Shown: positions 42,168-51,665, counted from the first letter of the stretch. The stretch: DNA of 64,000 nt from JARRPM01 sp963765545 (GCA_963765545.1 CAVXWW010000009.1:682001-746000); one strand, 5' to 3'. The notes: a model not told the origin generated them from the sequence alone. Translations and numbers: made by a program.

Positions 42168-43301
42168 TCAGGCCAGTACGCTGCGGCTGATTAGCTCTTT
42201 CATAATTTCACTGGTGCCGCCGTAGATGCGCTGCACCCGGGCATCGACATAGGCGCGGGATACACCGTACTCGCGCATAAATCCATAGCCGCCGTGCAAC
42301 TGCAAGCAACCATCGGCGACCCGGCCCTGCATTTCCGTACAGGACAGCTTGGCCATGCTGGCGGTGGCCGCATCGAGTTCACCACGCATGATCAGCTGCT
42401 TGCACTCCTCCACGAAAGAGCGGTGGATGCGTATATCCGTGGCCAGTTCGGCCATTTTGAACTTCGTGTTTTGCAGTTCCGCTATAGGGGCGCCAAAAGC
42501 CTCACGCTCTTTCACGTACGCCACCGTATCGGCCAGCACGCCCTCAGCAGCGGCCACCGCGCCAATCGCCAACGACAGGCGCTCACGCTGCAACTCCCCC
42601 ATCAAAACCATGAAGCCCCGATCCAGCTCACCCAGGATCGCGCTGGCGGGAATCCGCACATCCTCGAAAAACAGCTCCGATGTATCGCTGGCGTGCAGGC
42701 CGATTTTCTCCAGGTTGCGACCGCGCTGGAATCCAGGGGTGTCGGTATCCACCATAAACAGGGTTGTGCCTTTGGCGCCAGACACTTCCAGGTTGGTGCG
42801 GGCCACCACGATGACCATGTCACAGTGTTGGCCGTTGGTAATAAACGTCTTTGAACCGTTGATTACGTAATCGTCGCCATCGCGCTTCGCTGTGGTACGC
42901 ACACCCTGTAAATCACTGCCAGCTCCGGGCTCGGTCATAGCTACCGCGCCGACGCATTCACCACTGACCATTCTGGGAAGGTAATGCAGTTTCTGCTCCT
43001 CGGTCCCGTGGTTCAGGATATAGTGCGCCACAATATCCGAGTGAACGGCCATGGGTCCGCCCACGGCCCCGCAGTTGGCCAGGGCAAACACCTCCTGAAT
43101 AGCCATGGAAAACAGGAAGTCGGTACCAAAGCCGCCATAGGCTTCAGGAATGTCCACGGCAAGCAGGCCCTGTTCACCCAACCTGTTCCACAGGTTCCGG
43201 GGAAAGATCTCATCTTTCTCCCATTGCTCGTAATTGGGCACCACTTCTTCGGCAACGAAACGCTTTACGTTTTCGCGAAAAAGCTCCAGTTCTTCACTCA
43301 T
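42168..43301 (-). CDS. Acyl-CoA dehydrogenase (long-chain/isovaleryl-like group)
   Basis: 377 residues, FAD-dependent alpha,beta-desaturation of an acyl-CoA with electrons to ETF. MTEPGAGSDLQG and FITNGQHCD are the two classical signature regions. QLHGGYGFMREYGVSR marks the C-terminal domain. The motif near the end is IYGGTSEIMKELI, with Gly where short- and medium-chain enzymes have the catalytic Glu. Long-chain ACADs share this IYGGTxEIMKEL pattern and take the base from helix G. GGAAGAG precedes the ATG at 43301. IS6 relics lie on both sides. Confidence 0.93.
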   Translation of the reverse strand: MSEELELFRENVKRFVAEEVVPNYEQWEKDEIFPRNLWNRLGEQGLLAVDIPEAYGGFGTDFLFSMAIQEVFALANCGAVGGPMAVHSDIVAHYILNHGTEEQKLHYLPRMVSGECVGAVAMTEPGAGSDLQGVRTTAKRDGDDYVINGSKTFITNGQHCDMVIVVARTNLEVSGAKGTTLFMVDTDTPGFQRGRNLEKIGLHASDTSELFFEDVRIPASAILGELDRGFMVLMGELQRERLSLAIGAVAAAEGVLADTVAYVKEREAFGAPIAELQNTKFKMAELATDIRIHRSFVEECKQLIMRGELDAATASMAKLSCTEMQGRVADGCLQLHGGYGFMREYGVSRAYVDARVQRIYGGTSEIMKELISRSVLA

Positions 43302-43363
43302 CTCTTCCACTCCAATTCGCCGGGAGGCCTGTGCCCCCACAAGCTAACAATAGTCTTACGGAT

Positions 43364-44032
43364 GGTTTTGGCAACTTAACGGGCCGAAATTGCTAAAATC
43401 GGCCCATGAATACCTATAAACGTCACCGATTCCCGCCCGATATCATTTCCTACGCCGTACCCAAAGCACTTCGTGGGGCAGGCTCTCTGGCTCTATTATC
43501 GCTTCAGCCTAAGCCATCGGGATATTGAAGACTTACTAGCCGAACGCGGCATAACTGTAACCCGAGAATCCATCAGGCTTTGGGTATGGCGAAGTGTTTG
43601 ATGTATTTCTGCAGGCGAAGCGGGATGGTGCTGCGGCAAAACACTTCTTCAGGCGGCTGATCAAGTCGCATGGTGGTGAGCCCAGAAAGATCGTGACCGA
43701 TAAGCTGCGCAGCTATCCGGTTGCCCATCGAGAAGTGATCCCTGAATCGATCCATGTTACCGACCAATTTGCCAACAATCGGGCAGAGCAATTCCATGAG
43801 TCTACCAGGGTGAGGGAGCGAGGGATGAGGAAGTTCAAATCAATACGGCAGGCTCAAAGATTCGTTAGTGCTCATGCCGCTGTGTAGAACTTGTTCAATC
43901 TGGGCAGGCACCTGGTCAGGGCTGAACATTATCGGGACCTCAGGGTAAGCGCGTTCAGAGAGTGGAGCAGGGCAATTGCCTGAGGCCAGGTCGTAGATTT
44001 CTGCGGTTGGGAGACATTAACTTGCCAATACC
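43364..44032 (+). mobile_element. IS6-type element with both ends, internal deletion and a stop codon
   Basis: 669 bases from GGTTTTGGCAACTTAACGG to TTAACTTGCCAATACC. It carries the 28-base insert after YAV (CCCAAAGCACTTCGTGGGG), LSHRDIEDLLAERGITVTRE, then a deletion of about 130 bases that removes the first catalytic Asp block. The rest (VFLQAKRDGAAAKHFFRRL to SAFREWSRAIA) is intact except a TAG replacing Gln after HAAV. Defective but structurally complete at the ends. Confidence 0.85.
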
Positions 44033-44053
44033 ATTTTTTACGGAGCTTGGCCG

Positions 44054-46315
44054 TCAGAAATCGTAGCGCAAGGTCGCCCCGTAAGTACGCGGCGGCGCCA
44101 GAAAGTAGGCATCCATTCCTGTTACCAGGAATGTCTCTGCAGTCAGCCCGGCGTATTTGTCGTTGGTCAGGTTTTTCCCCCACACCGACAAGTTCCAGTG
44201 GTCATTGCGCCACCCCAGTTTGGTATTAAGCGTGGTCCGGTCCTGTAGGTCCTTGCTGGTGGGATTAACAGAGCCGGTGGTCAGGTGGTCGTCCATATAG
44301 CTGTAGTCAGTGCGGCTGTAGATTGCGCCATCCGCCAGTGGCAACACCAGGGTCGCTGAGACGGTGCCACTGTATTCCGCAGTAAAGGGCAGTTCCGCGC
44401 CTTTGTTCGGCCCGTCGGTGATTTGGTATTTGCTCATGTATATTAAACCGGCTGTCAGGGTCAGGTTGGGTAGCGGCAGGGCCTGCAATTCAAGGTCCAG
44501 CCCGGCTGTTTCGACCTGTGCCTGGTTTGAAACCCGGGTACCGATACCTGTGTTCAGCTGCTGCTGAAACTGGTAGTCATCGATCTGGGTAAAAAACAGG
44601 GATGCGTTCACCCTCAGCCGCGATTCCAGCAGGGTGGACTTTGCACCCAGTTCATAACTGGTGGTGTCCTCGTCATCGAATTCACGCTCTTCGGGCGTGC
44701 CGTTTACGGTGTTAAAGCCACCTGACTTTGAACCGGTGCTGGCCCGGCCAAACAGCATGGTGTCCTCGAAAATGTCAAAACTGGTGCTGGCCAGCCAGTT
44801 GACTTTGCTCTTGCTCCGGGAAAAGTCATCGTCAATGGGTGTGGTGACCGAGGTCAGAAAGGACAGGCCTGTAAGGCTTGCCGAGATGGCAGTGGAGTCC
44901 ACCGCTACCCGCAGGTCGGCATCTTTCTGCTCGTCCGTCCAGCGCAGCCCGCCAGTCGCGCGCCAGCGTTCATTGATATGCCAGGTGGTCTGGCCGAAGG
45001 CGGCGATACTGTGGGTTTCCAGCTTGGTTCTCGCGCTGATGTAGTCCCCCGGCTGCGCGACAAAGGCGATGTTGGGAACACCCGGTGGCAGCAGGCCGGA
45101 AAGGTCCTGCTGGTTGGCCTGGCTGATAAAGTCCTCGCCGAGAATCACAAATGGATTACCGTCGCCGCTCTTGGTGGTCGACTGGAAATAGAACAAACCC
45201 AGCTGGTAGTCCAGGTTGTCGTTAGCCTGTGAGGTGAAACGCAGTTCCTGCGACGCACTGTCGCCTTTGCTTTTGGCGTTGACGTATGACATGACATCCA
45301 GCTGAGACCGGTCAGGGTCGTAACTGGCGCCGCCATTGGCACTACCGAAAGCGGTGATCGACTTGAAAGAGCCCCAGCTCAGGTCATAGTCAGCGATCAT
45401 CGATATGCCCTCAGAATTGTTGTTGAATTTGTTATCAACGTCGACGGCAATCTTGTGGTCGTAGGGATTGTTTTTGTCGATGGCTAAGCCGCTTGTCGCC
45501 AGTGCCTTATTCACTGAATCACTTTGTACTGAATCGGCAGCGCAGCAGTTGGCATTGCGATTGACATAGTTGGCGTTCACCAGTATCCGCAGCTGGTCGC
45601 TGGGCTCATACAGCAGCTTGCCAATAAGATTCCAGTCATCGGCGTCGTTCAGGTCCTTGCCGGCGCTGTTGTCCATGTAGCCGTTGTGCTGATGAACCGT
45701 ACCTGAGAGTCGGAGTGCCAGGGAATCGGACACTGGCCCGCTGGCTGATGCCGTCAGTTTTTGCAGGTTGTAGTCGCCTACTGTGGTTTCAACGTAGCCT
45801 TCGAATTCTTCCAGATTGGGCCGTTTGGTAAAGATGCTGATCGCCCCCGCGTTGGTATTTTTGCCGTAGAGTGTTCCCTGCGGGCCCTGCAGTATTTCAA
45901 TGCGTTCAATATCGGTCAGGTCCGACATGCCCAGCCCGGAGCGGTTGAGGTAAACCTCGTCCACAAACAGACCCACAGAAGGCTCCAGTGCAACATCGCT
46001 TTGCGAGGTACCGATGCCGCGAATTCGAAACGCCGCCGTGAAGGGCTGGGTGTTTACGGTGATGGTCAGGCTGGGTGCTACTACCGCCAGGTCCAGCGCG
46101 TTATTGATACCCGCCTCCTCGATCACCTCGGCGCTGAAGGCGGTTATGGCCATGGGGACGTCCTGCAGGCTTTGCTCGCGTTTTGTCGCGGTGACGATTA
46201 TCTCTTCCAACATCCCCGACTGCGCGATTGTCGGTGCCGGGAGAGCTGCCAGTAGCAGTGTGCAGATCACTGCATGCACTGACTTCCTGACCCGGGCATT
46301 TGAAACCTGTTGCAT
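44054..46315 (-). CDS. TonB-dependent outer-membrane receptor
   Basis: 753 residues. Signal peptide (AVICTLLLAALPAPTIAQS), TonB-box-like LEEIIVTATKREQSLQDVP, plug domain about 35-150 (RIRGIGTSQSD, GLFVDEVYLNR, RIEILQGPQGTLYGKNTNAGAI), then a 22-stranded barrel ending in the terminal Phe of GATLRYDF. Such receptors of the caulobacterial/marine type import carbohydrates, siderophores or hydrophobic compounds using TonB energy. The ligand is unknown. The ATG at 46315 was chosen over a GTG at 46324. It lies between an IS6 copy and a decayed stretch. Confidence 0.95.
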   Translation of the reverse strand: MQQVSNARVRKSVHAVICTLLLAALPAPTIAQSGMLEEIIVTATKREQSLQDVPMAITAFSAEVIEEAGINNALDLAVVAPSLTITVNTQPFTAAFRIRGIGTSQSDVALEPSVGLFVDEVYLNRSGLGMSDLTDIERIEILQGPQGTLYGKNTNAGAISIFTKRPNLEEFEGYVETTVGDYNLQKLTASASGPVSDSLALRLSGTVHQHNGYMDNSAGKDLNDADDWNLIGKLLYEPSDQLRILVNANYVNRNANCCAADSVQSDSVNKALATSGLAIDKNNPYDHKIAVDVDNKFNNNSEGISMIADYDLSWGSFKSITAFGSANGGASYDPDRSQLDVMSYVNAKSKGDSASQELRFTSQANDNLDYQLGLFYFQSTTKSGDGNPFVILGEDFISQANQQDLSGLLPPGVPNIAFVAQPGDYISARTKLETHSIAAFGQTTWHINERWRATGGLRWTDEQKDADLRVAVDSTAISASLTGLSFLTSVTTPIDDDFSRSKSKVNWLASTSFDIFEDTMLFGRASTGSKSGGFNTVNGTPEEREFDDEDTTSYELGAKSTLLESRLRVNASLFFTQIDDYQFQQQLNTGIGTRVSNQAQVETAGLDLELQALPLPNLTLTAGLIYMSKYQITDGPNKGAELPFTAEYSGTVSATLVLPLADGAIYSRTDYSYMDDHLTTGSVNPTSKDLQDRTTLNTKLGWRNDHWNLSVWGKNLTNDKYAGLTAETFLVTGMDAYFLAPPRTYGATLRYDF

Positions 46316-46773
46316 AGTGAACACTCTTTTTTTATTTATTGTGGGGTTGCGCCCGCCATCTCGCGATGACTACCAACCCGGCTGGCCTGCAGCTGTGTTT
46401 TCCCTGTTAACCGGACCTGGTTCGAGCAGTAGATATATTCGTCATCCGGGGCTCCCGGCACGCTCAGGTCCTTGTCGAAGTAACTCCATAAAAATTCGGT
46501 TGAGTGCGCCGCGTGAATCAGTAACCGCTGAACCGATACCGGTACGCCTCGGTGGTGACATAATATTTAAATGGTGTGGCATGTATAGAAGGCATAAAGT
46601 AGATACAGGGCAAATAAACGGCCGGTCGTGAGTAGATTTCCTCACTATCGGGTATGACGTCCTGGTCTTCGAGCAGGACGCAACAGAGCGACGCGACGAC
46701 GTGGGTTTCCGATTGGTGATCAATGCGATCGCGATCGACTGACGCCCTGCACGGTCGCGTCTGACCCCGTCGA
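46316..46773. other. Gene-free stretch, possibly a decayed reading frame
   Basis: An A/T-rich tract (TTTTTTTATTTATTG) directly upstream of the receptor is a likely promoter region. On the minus strand, frames such as DSEEIYSRPAVYLPC and FLWSYFDKDLSVPGAPDDEY look protein-like but are in different frames and have no start. They may be the remains of an unknown gene. Confidence 0.35.
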
Positions 46774-47346
46774 TCAGACCAATCGGGCACATCGTACTGC
46801 GACGCGAGAGCCACCACCAACGATAGCCTGCCATGCTCGCATCCCAGCATGGCGAGGAGCGGTTGCAGCGTGTTCGACGGCGTCTTGCCGGTGGTGCTCT
46901 TCATCGTCCTGGAACCGCTGCAACACCGTGCGGATCTCGGGCCAGGCATTCGCGTCCAATAACCGGTCTACCTGTTCCATGTAGTGCTCGACTACAAACG
47001 TTTCTACCGCATCGATGGTTATGTAGACTGCACGCGCCCCTCCCAGTGACGCAAGCGCACCCAGCACCCACCCGGATAGACGCCAGAGGGGTGTGATCAG
47101 GCTGGTGTTTTTCCGTTCCAGCCAGTCGTCGAAAAATGCCAGATGCTGCCTTTCGGTTTCGAGGTGATTGCGGGCAAAATCGAGTATCGCCTTGTCGTTG
47201 CTGACCGCGAGGATACCGAGGTAAATATACACGGCACCCAATTCTCCCGCGTGGTCAGAGCGCAGGTCGGCCTGCAGCCACCCTGGCAGTGACTCCACGG
47301 GAGGGAGCATGGTCGGGGCCGGAGTCCCCCCAGCAGGGTCAGCCAC
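46774..47346 (-). CDS. coq7: Demethoxyubiquinone hydroxylase, Coq7 family
   Basis: 190 residues from a GTG at 47346 (an ATG at 47310 would remove 12 residues). Ferritin-like di-iron protein: DLRSDHAGELGAVYIYLG, ETERQHLAFFDDWL (E..H ligands), ETFVVEHYMEQ, and DDEEHHRQDAVEHA at the end. It hydroxylates demethoxyubiquinol in aerobic ubiquinone synthesis, where other gammaproteobacteria use the flavoprotein UbiF. The start overlaps the end of ubiG by 8 bases, so the two genes are coupled, and the pathway steps flank each other (UbiG methylates the Coq7 product). Confidence 0.93.
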   Translation of the reverse strand: MADPAGGTPAPTMLPPVESLPGWLQADLRSDHAGELGAVYIYLGILAVSNDKAILDFARNHLETERQHLAFFDDWLERKNTSLITPLWRLSGWVLGALASLGGARAVYITIDAVETFVVEHYMEQVDRLLDANAWPEIRTVLQRFQDDEEHHRQDAVEHAATAPRHAGMRAWQAIVGGGSRVAVRCARLV

Positions 47347-48073
47347 GCTTGCGCGCCGCCAACATATAGTTCACGCCCTGGAAGTTGGTCAGACGGTAAC
47401 CACGGGTCAGGGGATTTACAGAGACGCCGCGACTGGTCAGGGGATCGAGCCCGCCGTCGGCCAGCAGTTTCAACGCCTCCGGAGGTTTTACGAACTTGCT
47501 CCACTGGTGCGTGCCTCGCGGCAACCAGCGAAGCACGTATTCGGCGCCGACGATGGCCACAAGCCAGGATAGGGGGTTGCGGTTAATGGTGGCAAGAAAC
47601 TGCAATCCCCGCGCGCTGGTCAGCTCGCAACAGCGCGCCATGAACAATTCCAGATTTTCCACATGTTCCACCACCTCCATGTTGAGCACCACGTCGAACG
47701 TGTCCAGCTCCAGCGTGTCCACACTGCCGTGAAGGTAAGTGACTTCCAGGCCGGACGCCCGGGCGTGTTCCCGTGCTATGGCGATGTTGCGCTCGGCGGG
47801 ATCGACGCCAGTCACGCTGGCACCGTGCGCCGCCATCGACTCGGATAGCAGGCCGGCGCCGCAACCGATGTCCAGGATGCGCAGGCCCTGCAAAGGGCTG
47901 GATCGTGGACCCATTGCCATGCCCTCTTGCCGGAGCACGTCAAGGATGAACGGGGCTCTCAGGGTATTGAGCCGGTGCAGTGGCCACATTGGCCCGACAG
48001 GGTCCCACCAGGTTGCTGCCAGCGTGTTGAACCGGCTCACCTCCTCTTGGCTGGTGGTGACGGGCGCGTCCAC
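47339..48073 (-). CDS. ubiG: Ubiquinone biosynthesis O-methyltransferase
   Basis: 244 residues. SAM-binding motif I ILDIGCGAGLLSESMA, motif post-I VTGVDPAE, and the family blocks RFNTLAATWWDPVGPMWPLH (N-terminus) and GTHQWSKFVKPPE with the C-terminal RLTNFQGVNYMLAARKR. It performs both O-methylations in ubiquinone synthesis. The start is a GTG at 48073 directly after the stop of the upstream small gene, with AAGGAGG six bases before it. Followed by coq7 in overlap. Confidence 0.95.
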   Translation of the reverse strand: MDAPVTTSQEEVSRFNTLAATWWDPVGPMWPLHRLNTLRAPFILDVLRQEGMAMGPRSSPLQGLRILDIGCGAGLLSESMAAHGASVTGVDPAERNIAIAREHARASGLEVTYLHGSVDTLELDTFDVVLNMEVVEHVENLELFMARCCELTSARGLQFLATINRNPLSWLVAIVGAEYVLRWLPRGTHQWSKFVKPPEALKLLADGGLDPLTSRGVSVNPLTRGYRLTNFQGVNYMLAARKRG

Positions 48074-48346
48074 TCAGGCCTCCTTGAACGGCCCCGCGAT
48101 CGTCCGACCGAAGAACCGTTGCAGCCAGCTGAGAAGTCTTGGGGGCAGCCTCTCGCGCTCGGCGGAACGATGGGCCTCCGGTACGCCATGCATCGCATAC
48201 CACTGCTCCCATTCCCACGCCGTGAGGGTGCGCGGGGGACGTTGGCCTTTTGCTCGTTTCAAGGCCTGGCCGCGCAGTGATCGATCGATCGACCCTTCCT
48301 TTTCGCCAAGTATGTGCCTGATTTCCTGCTGATTTGTTGTTTCCAT
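48074..48346 (-). CDS. Small hypothetical protein upstream of ubiG
   Basis: 90 residues, basic and Trp-rich (EWEQWYAMHGVP; RLLSWLQRFFGRTIAG). The C-terminal region LPPRLLSWLQRFFG could form an amphipathic helix. No family is recognised. Its stop abuts the ubiG GTG start, and the ubiG ribosome-binding site lies inside its last codons, so it is co-transcribed with ubiG and coq7. A ubiquinone-related accessory role is an inference from position only. Confidence 0.6.
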   Translation of the reverse strand: METTNQQEIRHILGEKEGSIDRSLRGQALKRAKGQRPPRTLTAWEWEQWYAMHGVPEAHRSAERERLPPRLLSWLQRFFGRTIAGPFKEA

Positions 48347-48560
48347 GCGGGTTATACGCTTCGAGGTGAATAAGGGACCAGTTCTGTTGTTATTTTGTCC
48401 AACAATCACCCCGGACTGGCATGTCCCGGGCACCGATTGCTGTCAGTCCATAACCGGGTCCGCCGCCGTCAGGCGGAATTTTGCGTACCTGCCAGTAACC
48501 TTCAACCAATCCGCACGTGGGCGGTGCCTCCGGGCCGCTCGTACTGTGAGTCCAGATCGC

Positions 48561-49259
48561 TCATTGCTGAGGAGACTGACGTAAATGAAATTCGAAGTTC
48601 GGCCCGTCTCCTAACGCGTTGTTCAGCATCAATACCGACATGCCCTCGACGTGGCGCGCATTGCGCAGCGGCCCAACGTCAATGGGCTCCAGGCCCATCG
48701 ATGCTACGATTTGGGCGACTCTCGCCTTCGCCTCGCTACTGTCTCCGACCAGCGGTATGGAAACCGGCCCGCCCGTCGATTCCGGGGCGACCATCGTGCG
48801 CCAGCCGACCGTGTTGAAAGCCTTTACGACAGCCGAGCCCGGTGCGACAGCCTGGATGATCTCGGCGTTGGACTCGTCGATGCTGATGCCCAGCTTGCCA
48901 TCGTCGCGACGGACCAGGGGATTCGTCGGATCGACGATGATTTTCCCGGAGAGATCACCCAGGCCTTCCACGATCTCCTTGACCAGCATGCCCGGTACCG
49001 CCAGTACGACAATTTCTGCCTTCGACGCAGCATCGACAGGCTTTGTAGCCCTGGCACCGTGTCCGGTTGTCTCCACCAGCGCCGCGACTTTTTCGCTGCC
49101 CGGATCTCTGGAGCCATATATGACCACATGGCCCAGAGCGGCGAATTCCGAACCCAACGCCCCACCAACATCTCCCGTCCCGATGACGGCAATGGTGTCG
49201 GCTTGTAATGACGACGACCAGAGGGCTAAACAGGCAATAAATGCAAGGATTCTATTCAT
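48561..49259 (-). CDS. Exported Rossmann-fold protein, F420-dependent NADP reductase-like
   Basis: 232 residues. A clear signal peptide (RILAFIACLALWSSSLQA) is followed at once by a dinucleotide-binding motif TIAVIGTGDVGGALGSEFA, VIYGSRDP, and later blocks IVDPTNPLVRRDDGK, VKAFNTVGWRTMVAP and PLRNARHVEGMS. These match NADPH-dependent F420 reductase-like/NAD(P)-binding domain proteins (pfam F420_oxidored). Cytoplasmic relatives reduce F420 or other cofactors. Export to the periplasm is unusual, because NADP is not expected there. Single gene, upstream neighbour is a defective IS. Confidence 0.85.
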   Translation of the reverse strand: MNRILAFIACLALWSSSLQADTIAVIGTGDVGGALGSEFAALGHVVIYGSRDPGSEKVAALVETTGHGARATKPVDAASKAEIVVLAVPGMLVKEIVEGLGDLSGKIIVDPTNPLVRRDDGKLGISIDESNAEIIQAVAPGSAVVKAFNTVGWRTMVAPESTGGPVSIPLVGDSSEAKARVAQIVASMGLEPIDVGPLRNARHVEGMSVLMLNNALGDGPNFEFHLRQSPQQ

Positions 49260-49374
49260 ATCTCAGGCCGTTGATGTGGTGCACCGGTATACCTGCACAG
49301 TTCGTCACTTTGTGAGACCAAGGCAAGCTGCCTCTGCCACCCAGTTCGCTCCCAGCGTCCCGCGCATTATGAAA

Positions 49375-49958
49375 CATGTCCCTGGCGAATTCCAATATCA
49401 AGCTGCCACTGGCAACTCGAACAGACCGCGACAATGCCTTTTCCACTGGTATCGGTTGATGTCTACGATGTTCTTTTCGCCTGTTTCAGCCGGGGTCGCT
49501 CCGTCCTGACAGCAATGGCATCAATGACTTCTCTGGATGGACCCTTTAGACCTCGCTTCTTGCCGCCACGTGGTGAATATAGTAGCCGCTATTTCCGCTT
49601 CTTCAGTGCTTTGTGAAGTGAAAGCAGGGTAGATGGCCTGAGTAGAATTGCTGATCTGGCGATACGCCTGGGATTCATAAAAAGGGAAAGAAACCCCAGG
49701 ATGATTCTGTCCGGGGTGTTCAGATTGGGCGATCTTTGGCGAGATCTGCTGTGGATGATGAGTTGCTGTTTTAGAAGGAGGTTCTCGGAGATGACGGAAC
49801 GCCCACCACCGGTTTGGCCCCGCATGGTCAGGGTAGTGATTAGGTGAAGCAGCATGTAAATAACTTCTCTCATGCTGTCTGAGAGTCATATCAGCCAGGG
49901 GAGGCCGCAATAGCTAACCTTCTAGTATTATTGATGAAATAAGATTCGCGATGCACAG
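49375..49958 (-). mobile_element. Defective integrase-like IS with internal deletion, second copy
   Basis: The transposase start is at 49873 (MREVIYMLLHLITTLTMR; SRSRQRSPNLNTPDRIILGF; LRPSTLLSLHKALKKRK). A short junction then leads to the tail RYQWKRHCRGLFELPVAA and the end CCTGGCGAATTCC. The outer end is GCATCGCGAATCTTATTTC. Structure and size match the copy at 29645-30217, both lacking the DDE domain. Confidence 0.8.
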
Positions 49959-49959
49959 G

Positions 49960-50074
49960 CAGCTGGACACTATAGAATTCTCAGGATAAGTGCGCTTGCT
50001 GTGTGGAGCAGGACCGTGGCTTGAGATCAGATGGCAGATTCCAGCGGTCTCAATGAGTCAAGTTGCCAATACCC
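49960..50074 (+). mobile_element. IS6-type element right end only
   Basis: Reads GTGCGCTTGCTGTGTGGAGCA, GTGGCTTGAGA and the terminal AGTCAAGTTGCCAATACCC. It directly abuts the crotonase fragment, whose 5' part is missing. Confidence 0.65.
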
Positions 50075-50250
50075 TCGCTGGATTTATCGATGCGGTCGTT
50101 GATCCTGGTGAGCTGGAGGTCCACTGCATGACAGTGGCGGAAAACCTGGCGCAGTTACCACAGGCCCAATTTGCCGCCAACAAGCTGTCTGTTCGCGCCG
50201 GGACCTTACAGGCCATGAAAGCCAGCCTGGAAACACTGGCGACACGCTAA
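50075..50250 (+). pseudogene. Enoyl-CoA hydratase (crotonase) C-terminal fragment
   Basis: The open frame that follows the IS end reads LAGFIDAVVDPGELEVHCMT, then LAQLPQAQFAANKLSVR and ends TLATR. This matches the last 55 residues of crotonase-family enzymes (AxxxGxVDxVV, then ALP..AxAxxK). The first 200 residues are replaced by the IS6 end. Its stop overlaps the end of the transporter gene on the other strand. Confidence 0.7.
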
Positions 50251-51665
50251 TCGTCACCACTCTCTTTTCTCCGGGCGGTTGTTGCCTCGACTATCCGGCG
50301 ACCAAAGCGGCCAGCCGCTCGCTTCTCCGCAATTCGCTCGTGTCTGGCGCGCATCCGTGCATGACGGGCAGCTGACAACGGCCAGGTCCAGGTGAGCCAG
50401 AACGCAAACACAAATAACACAGTTGGGACCAGCGCATAGAGAATTCCCAGCCACAATAGTGCCGTGTTGTCGTTTTGCGCGCCCGACGTTGCCGAATAAC
50501 CCGCTAGTGCCAGCAGTGGCAGGGACAGCCCACCGAAGGATGCAGCGCATTTGGTCATAAACCCATGCACCGCAAAGTAGCCGCCCGTGCGTGCATCACC
50601 CGATCGTATGGTGTCGATGTCGACCACGTCGGCGACCATGGCCAGTGGCAGATAGGCGAAAGCGCCAAAGCAAAAGCCTTTGGCTGCAAATAGTATGTAG
50701 AAGGCGAGAATGTCGCCGTGATTCAGGAAAAACATCGAGATGCTTACGCCGCTTACCAGGACCATGGCACATGCCAGCGAACGGTGTTTACCCCAGCGGC
50801 TCGCGATAAGGTCCCACGCGGGCATGGCCAGCAGTCCGGTGCTGAAGTAGATCAGATAAAGTTGGCCCGGCGAGCGGATACCGATGAAGTCCTGCATGAA
50901 AAATAGTGACAGCGTATTGGTGAAGTACTCACCGCCAGTGATGAACAGTTCGATTGTCACTACCCTTCGGAACAGACCGTTCTTCCACATGAGTCGCAGT
51001 GAGCGAAGGAAAGGGGTGCGTCCCTCGCCGGGCAGTGCCGGTGGCTCTGGCACCCGCGCCAGCAGCAGCGCCCCGATCAGCGGAAGTGTCAACAATACAG
51101 ACCAGGCAAAGGCATCCAGCACTTCCAGCGCGGGCACCGAAGCGCCATCGTTCAAAAATTCTACCCCGGCCGGGATCAGGGCGGCGCCGATTAGGCCAAA
51201 TAATATCCATTTCTGGCGCGATGAATTGAGCCTGGTTCTATCGTGGTAGTCACTGCTGAGCTCTGCGCCCCAGGCACCGTAGGGCACGAGTACCAGCGTT
51301 GAGCCGACCCGCAGCGCGATATACCAGACCGCCAGGTAGGTTGCCGTCGCAGTGGAGCCAGGGCTCAATAAATTCCAGGTTGCCAGTGTCAGCAGCGGTA
51401 GTCCGATGCCGATCCAGCTTCTGCGCCGCCCCCAGCGTGAACGAAAGCGGTCTGAGGCAAAGCCGATCAGGGGGTCGGTGATTGCATCAAATATGGCGGC
51501 TGCACTGATGATAGCGCCAATCAGGTACAGCTCAATGCCGACATCTGTGCCATAGGCACGCGGCAACCAGACACCCAGGGGATACCCCAACAGAGCAAGC
51601 GGGAATCCCAGTGCTCCGTAGATCATCACCATTGAGCGCGGCAGTTGCGTCTCTTCTTTGGTCAT
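50247..51665 (-). CDS. MFS transporter of the GPH (glycoside-pentoside-hexuronide) type
   Basis: 472 residues with about twelve hydrophobic helices. Family marks are the first-helix region MIYGALGFPLALLGYPLGVW, the DAITDPLIGFASDRFRSRWGRRR loop (cation-binding Asp and the conserved basic stretch) and the second-half ADVVDIDTIRSGDARTGG. GPH carriers co-transport sugars or related solutes with a cation. The basic cytoplasmic C-terminus (RHARMRARHERIAEKRA) is unusual in length. Substrate unknown. Isolated gene next to an IS6 copy. Confidence 0.9.
   Translation of the reverse strand: MTKEETQLPRSMVMIYGALGFPLALLGYPLGVWLPRAYGTDVGIELYLIGAIISAAAIFDAITDPLIGFASDRFRSRWGRRRSWIGIGLPLLTLATWNLLSPGSTATATYLAVWYIALRVGSTLVLVPYGAWGAELSSDYHDRTRLNSSRQKWILFGLIGAALIPAGVEFLNDGASVPALEVLDAFAWSVLLTLPLIGALLLARVPEPPALPGEGRTPFLRSLRLMWKNGLFRRVVTIELFITGGEYFTNTLSLFFMQDFIGIRSPGQLYLIYFSTGLLAMPAWDLIASRWGKHRSLACAMVLVSGVSISMFFLNHGDILAFYILFAAKGFCFGAFAYLPLAMVADVVDIDTIRSGDARTGGYFAVHGFMTKCAASFGGLSLPLLALAGYSATSGAQNDNTALLWLGILYALVPTVLFVFAFWLTWTWPLSAARHARMRARHERIAEKRAAGRFGRRIVEATTARRKESGDD

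Noticed and set aside
46380..46420. A TPP-riboswitch-like string (GAACCAGGTCCGGTTAACAGGG on the minus strand, upstream of the TonB receptor)
   Set aside because: Only a short stretch resembles the 3' conserved part; the 5' CTGAGA block and pairing are not found, and the segment also reads as protein-like sequence.
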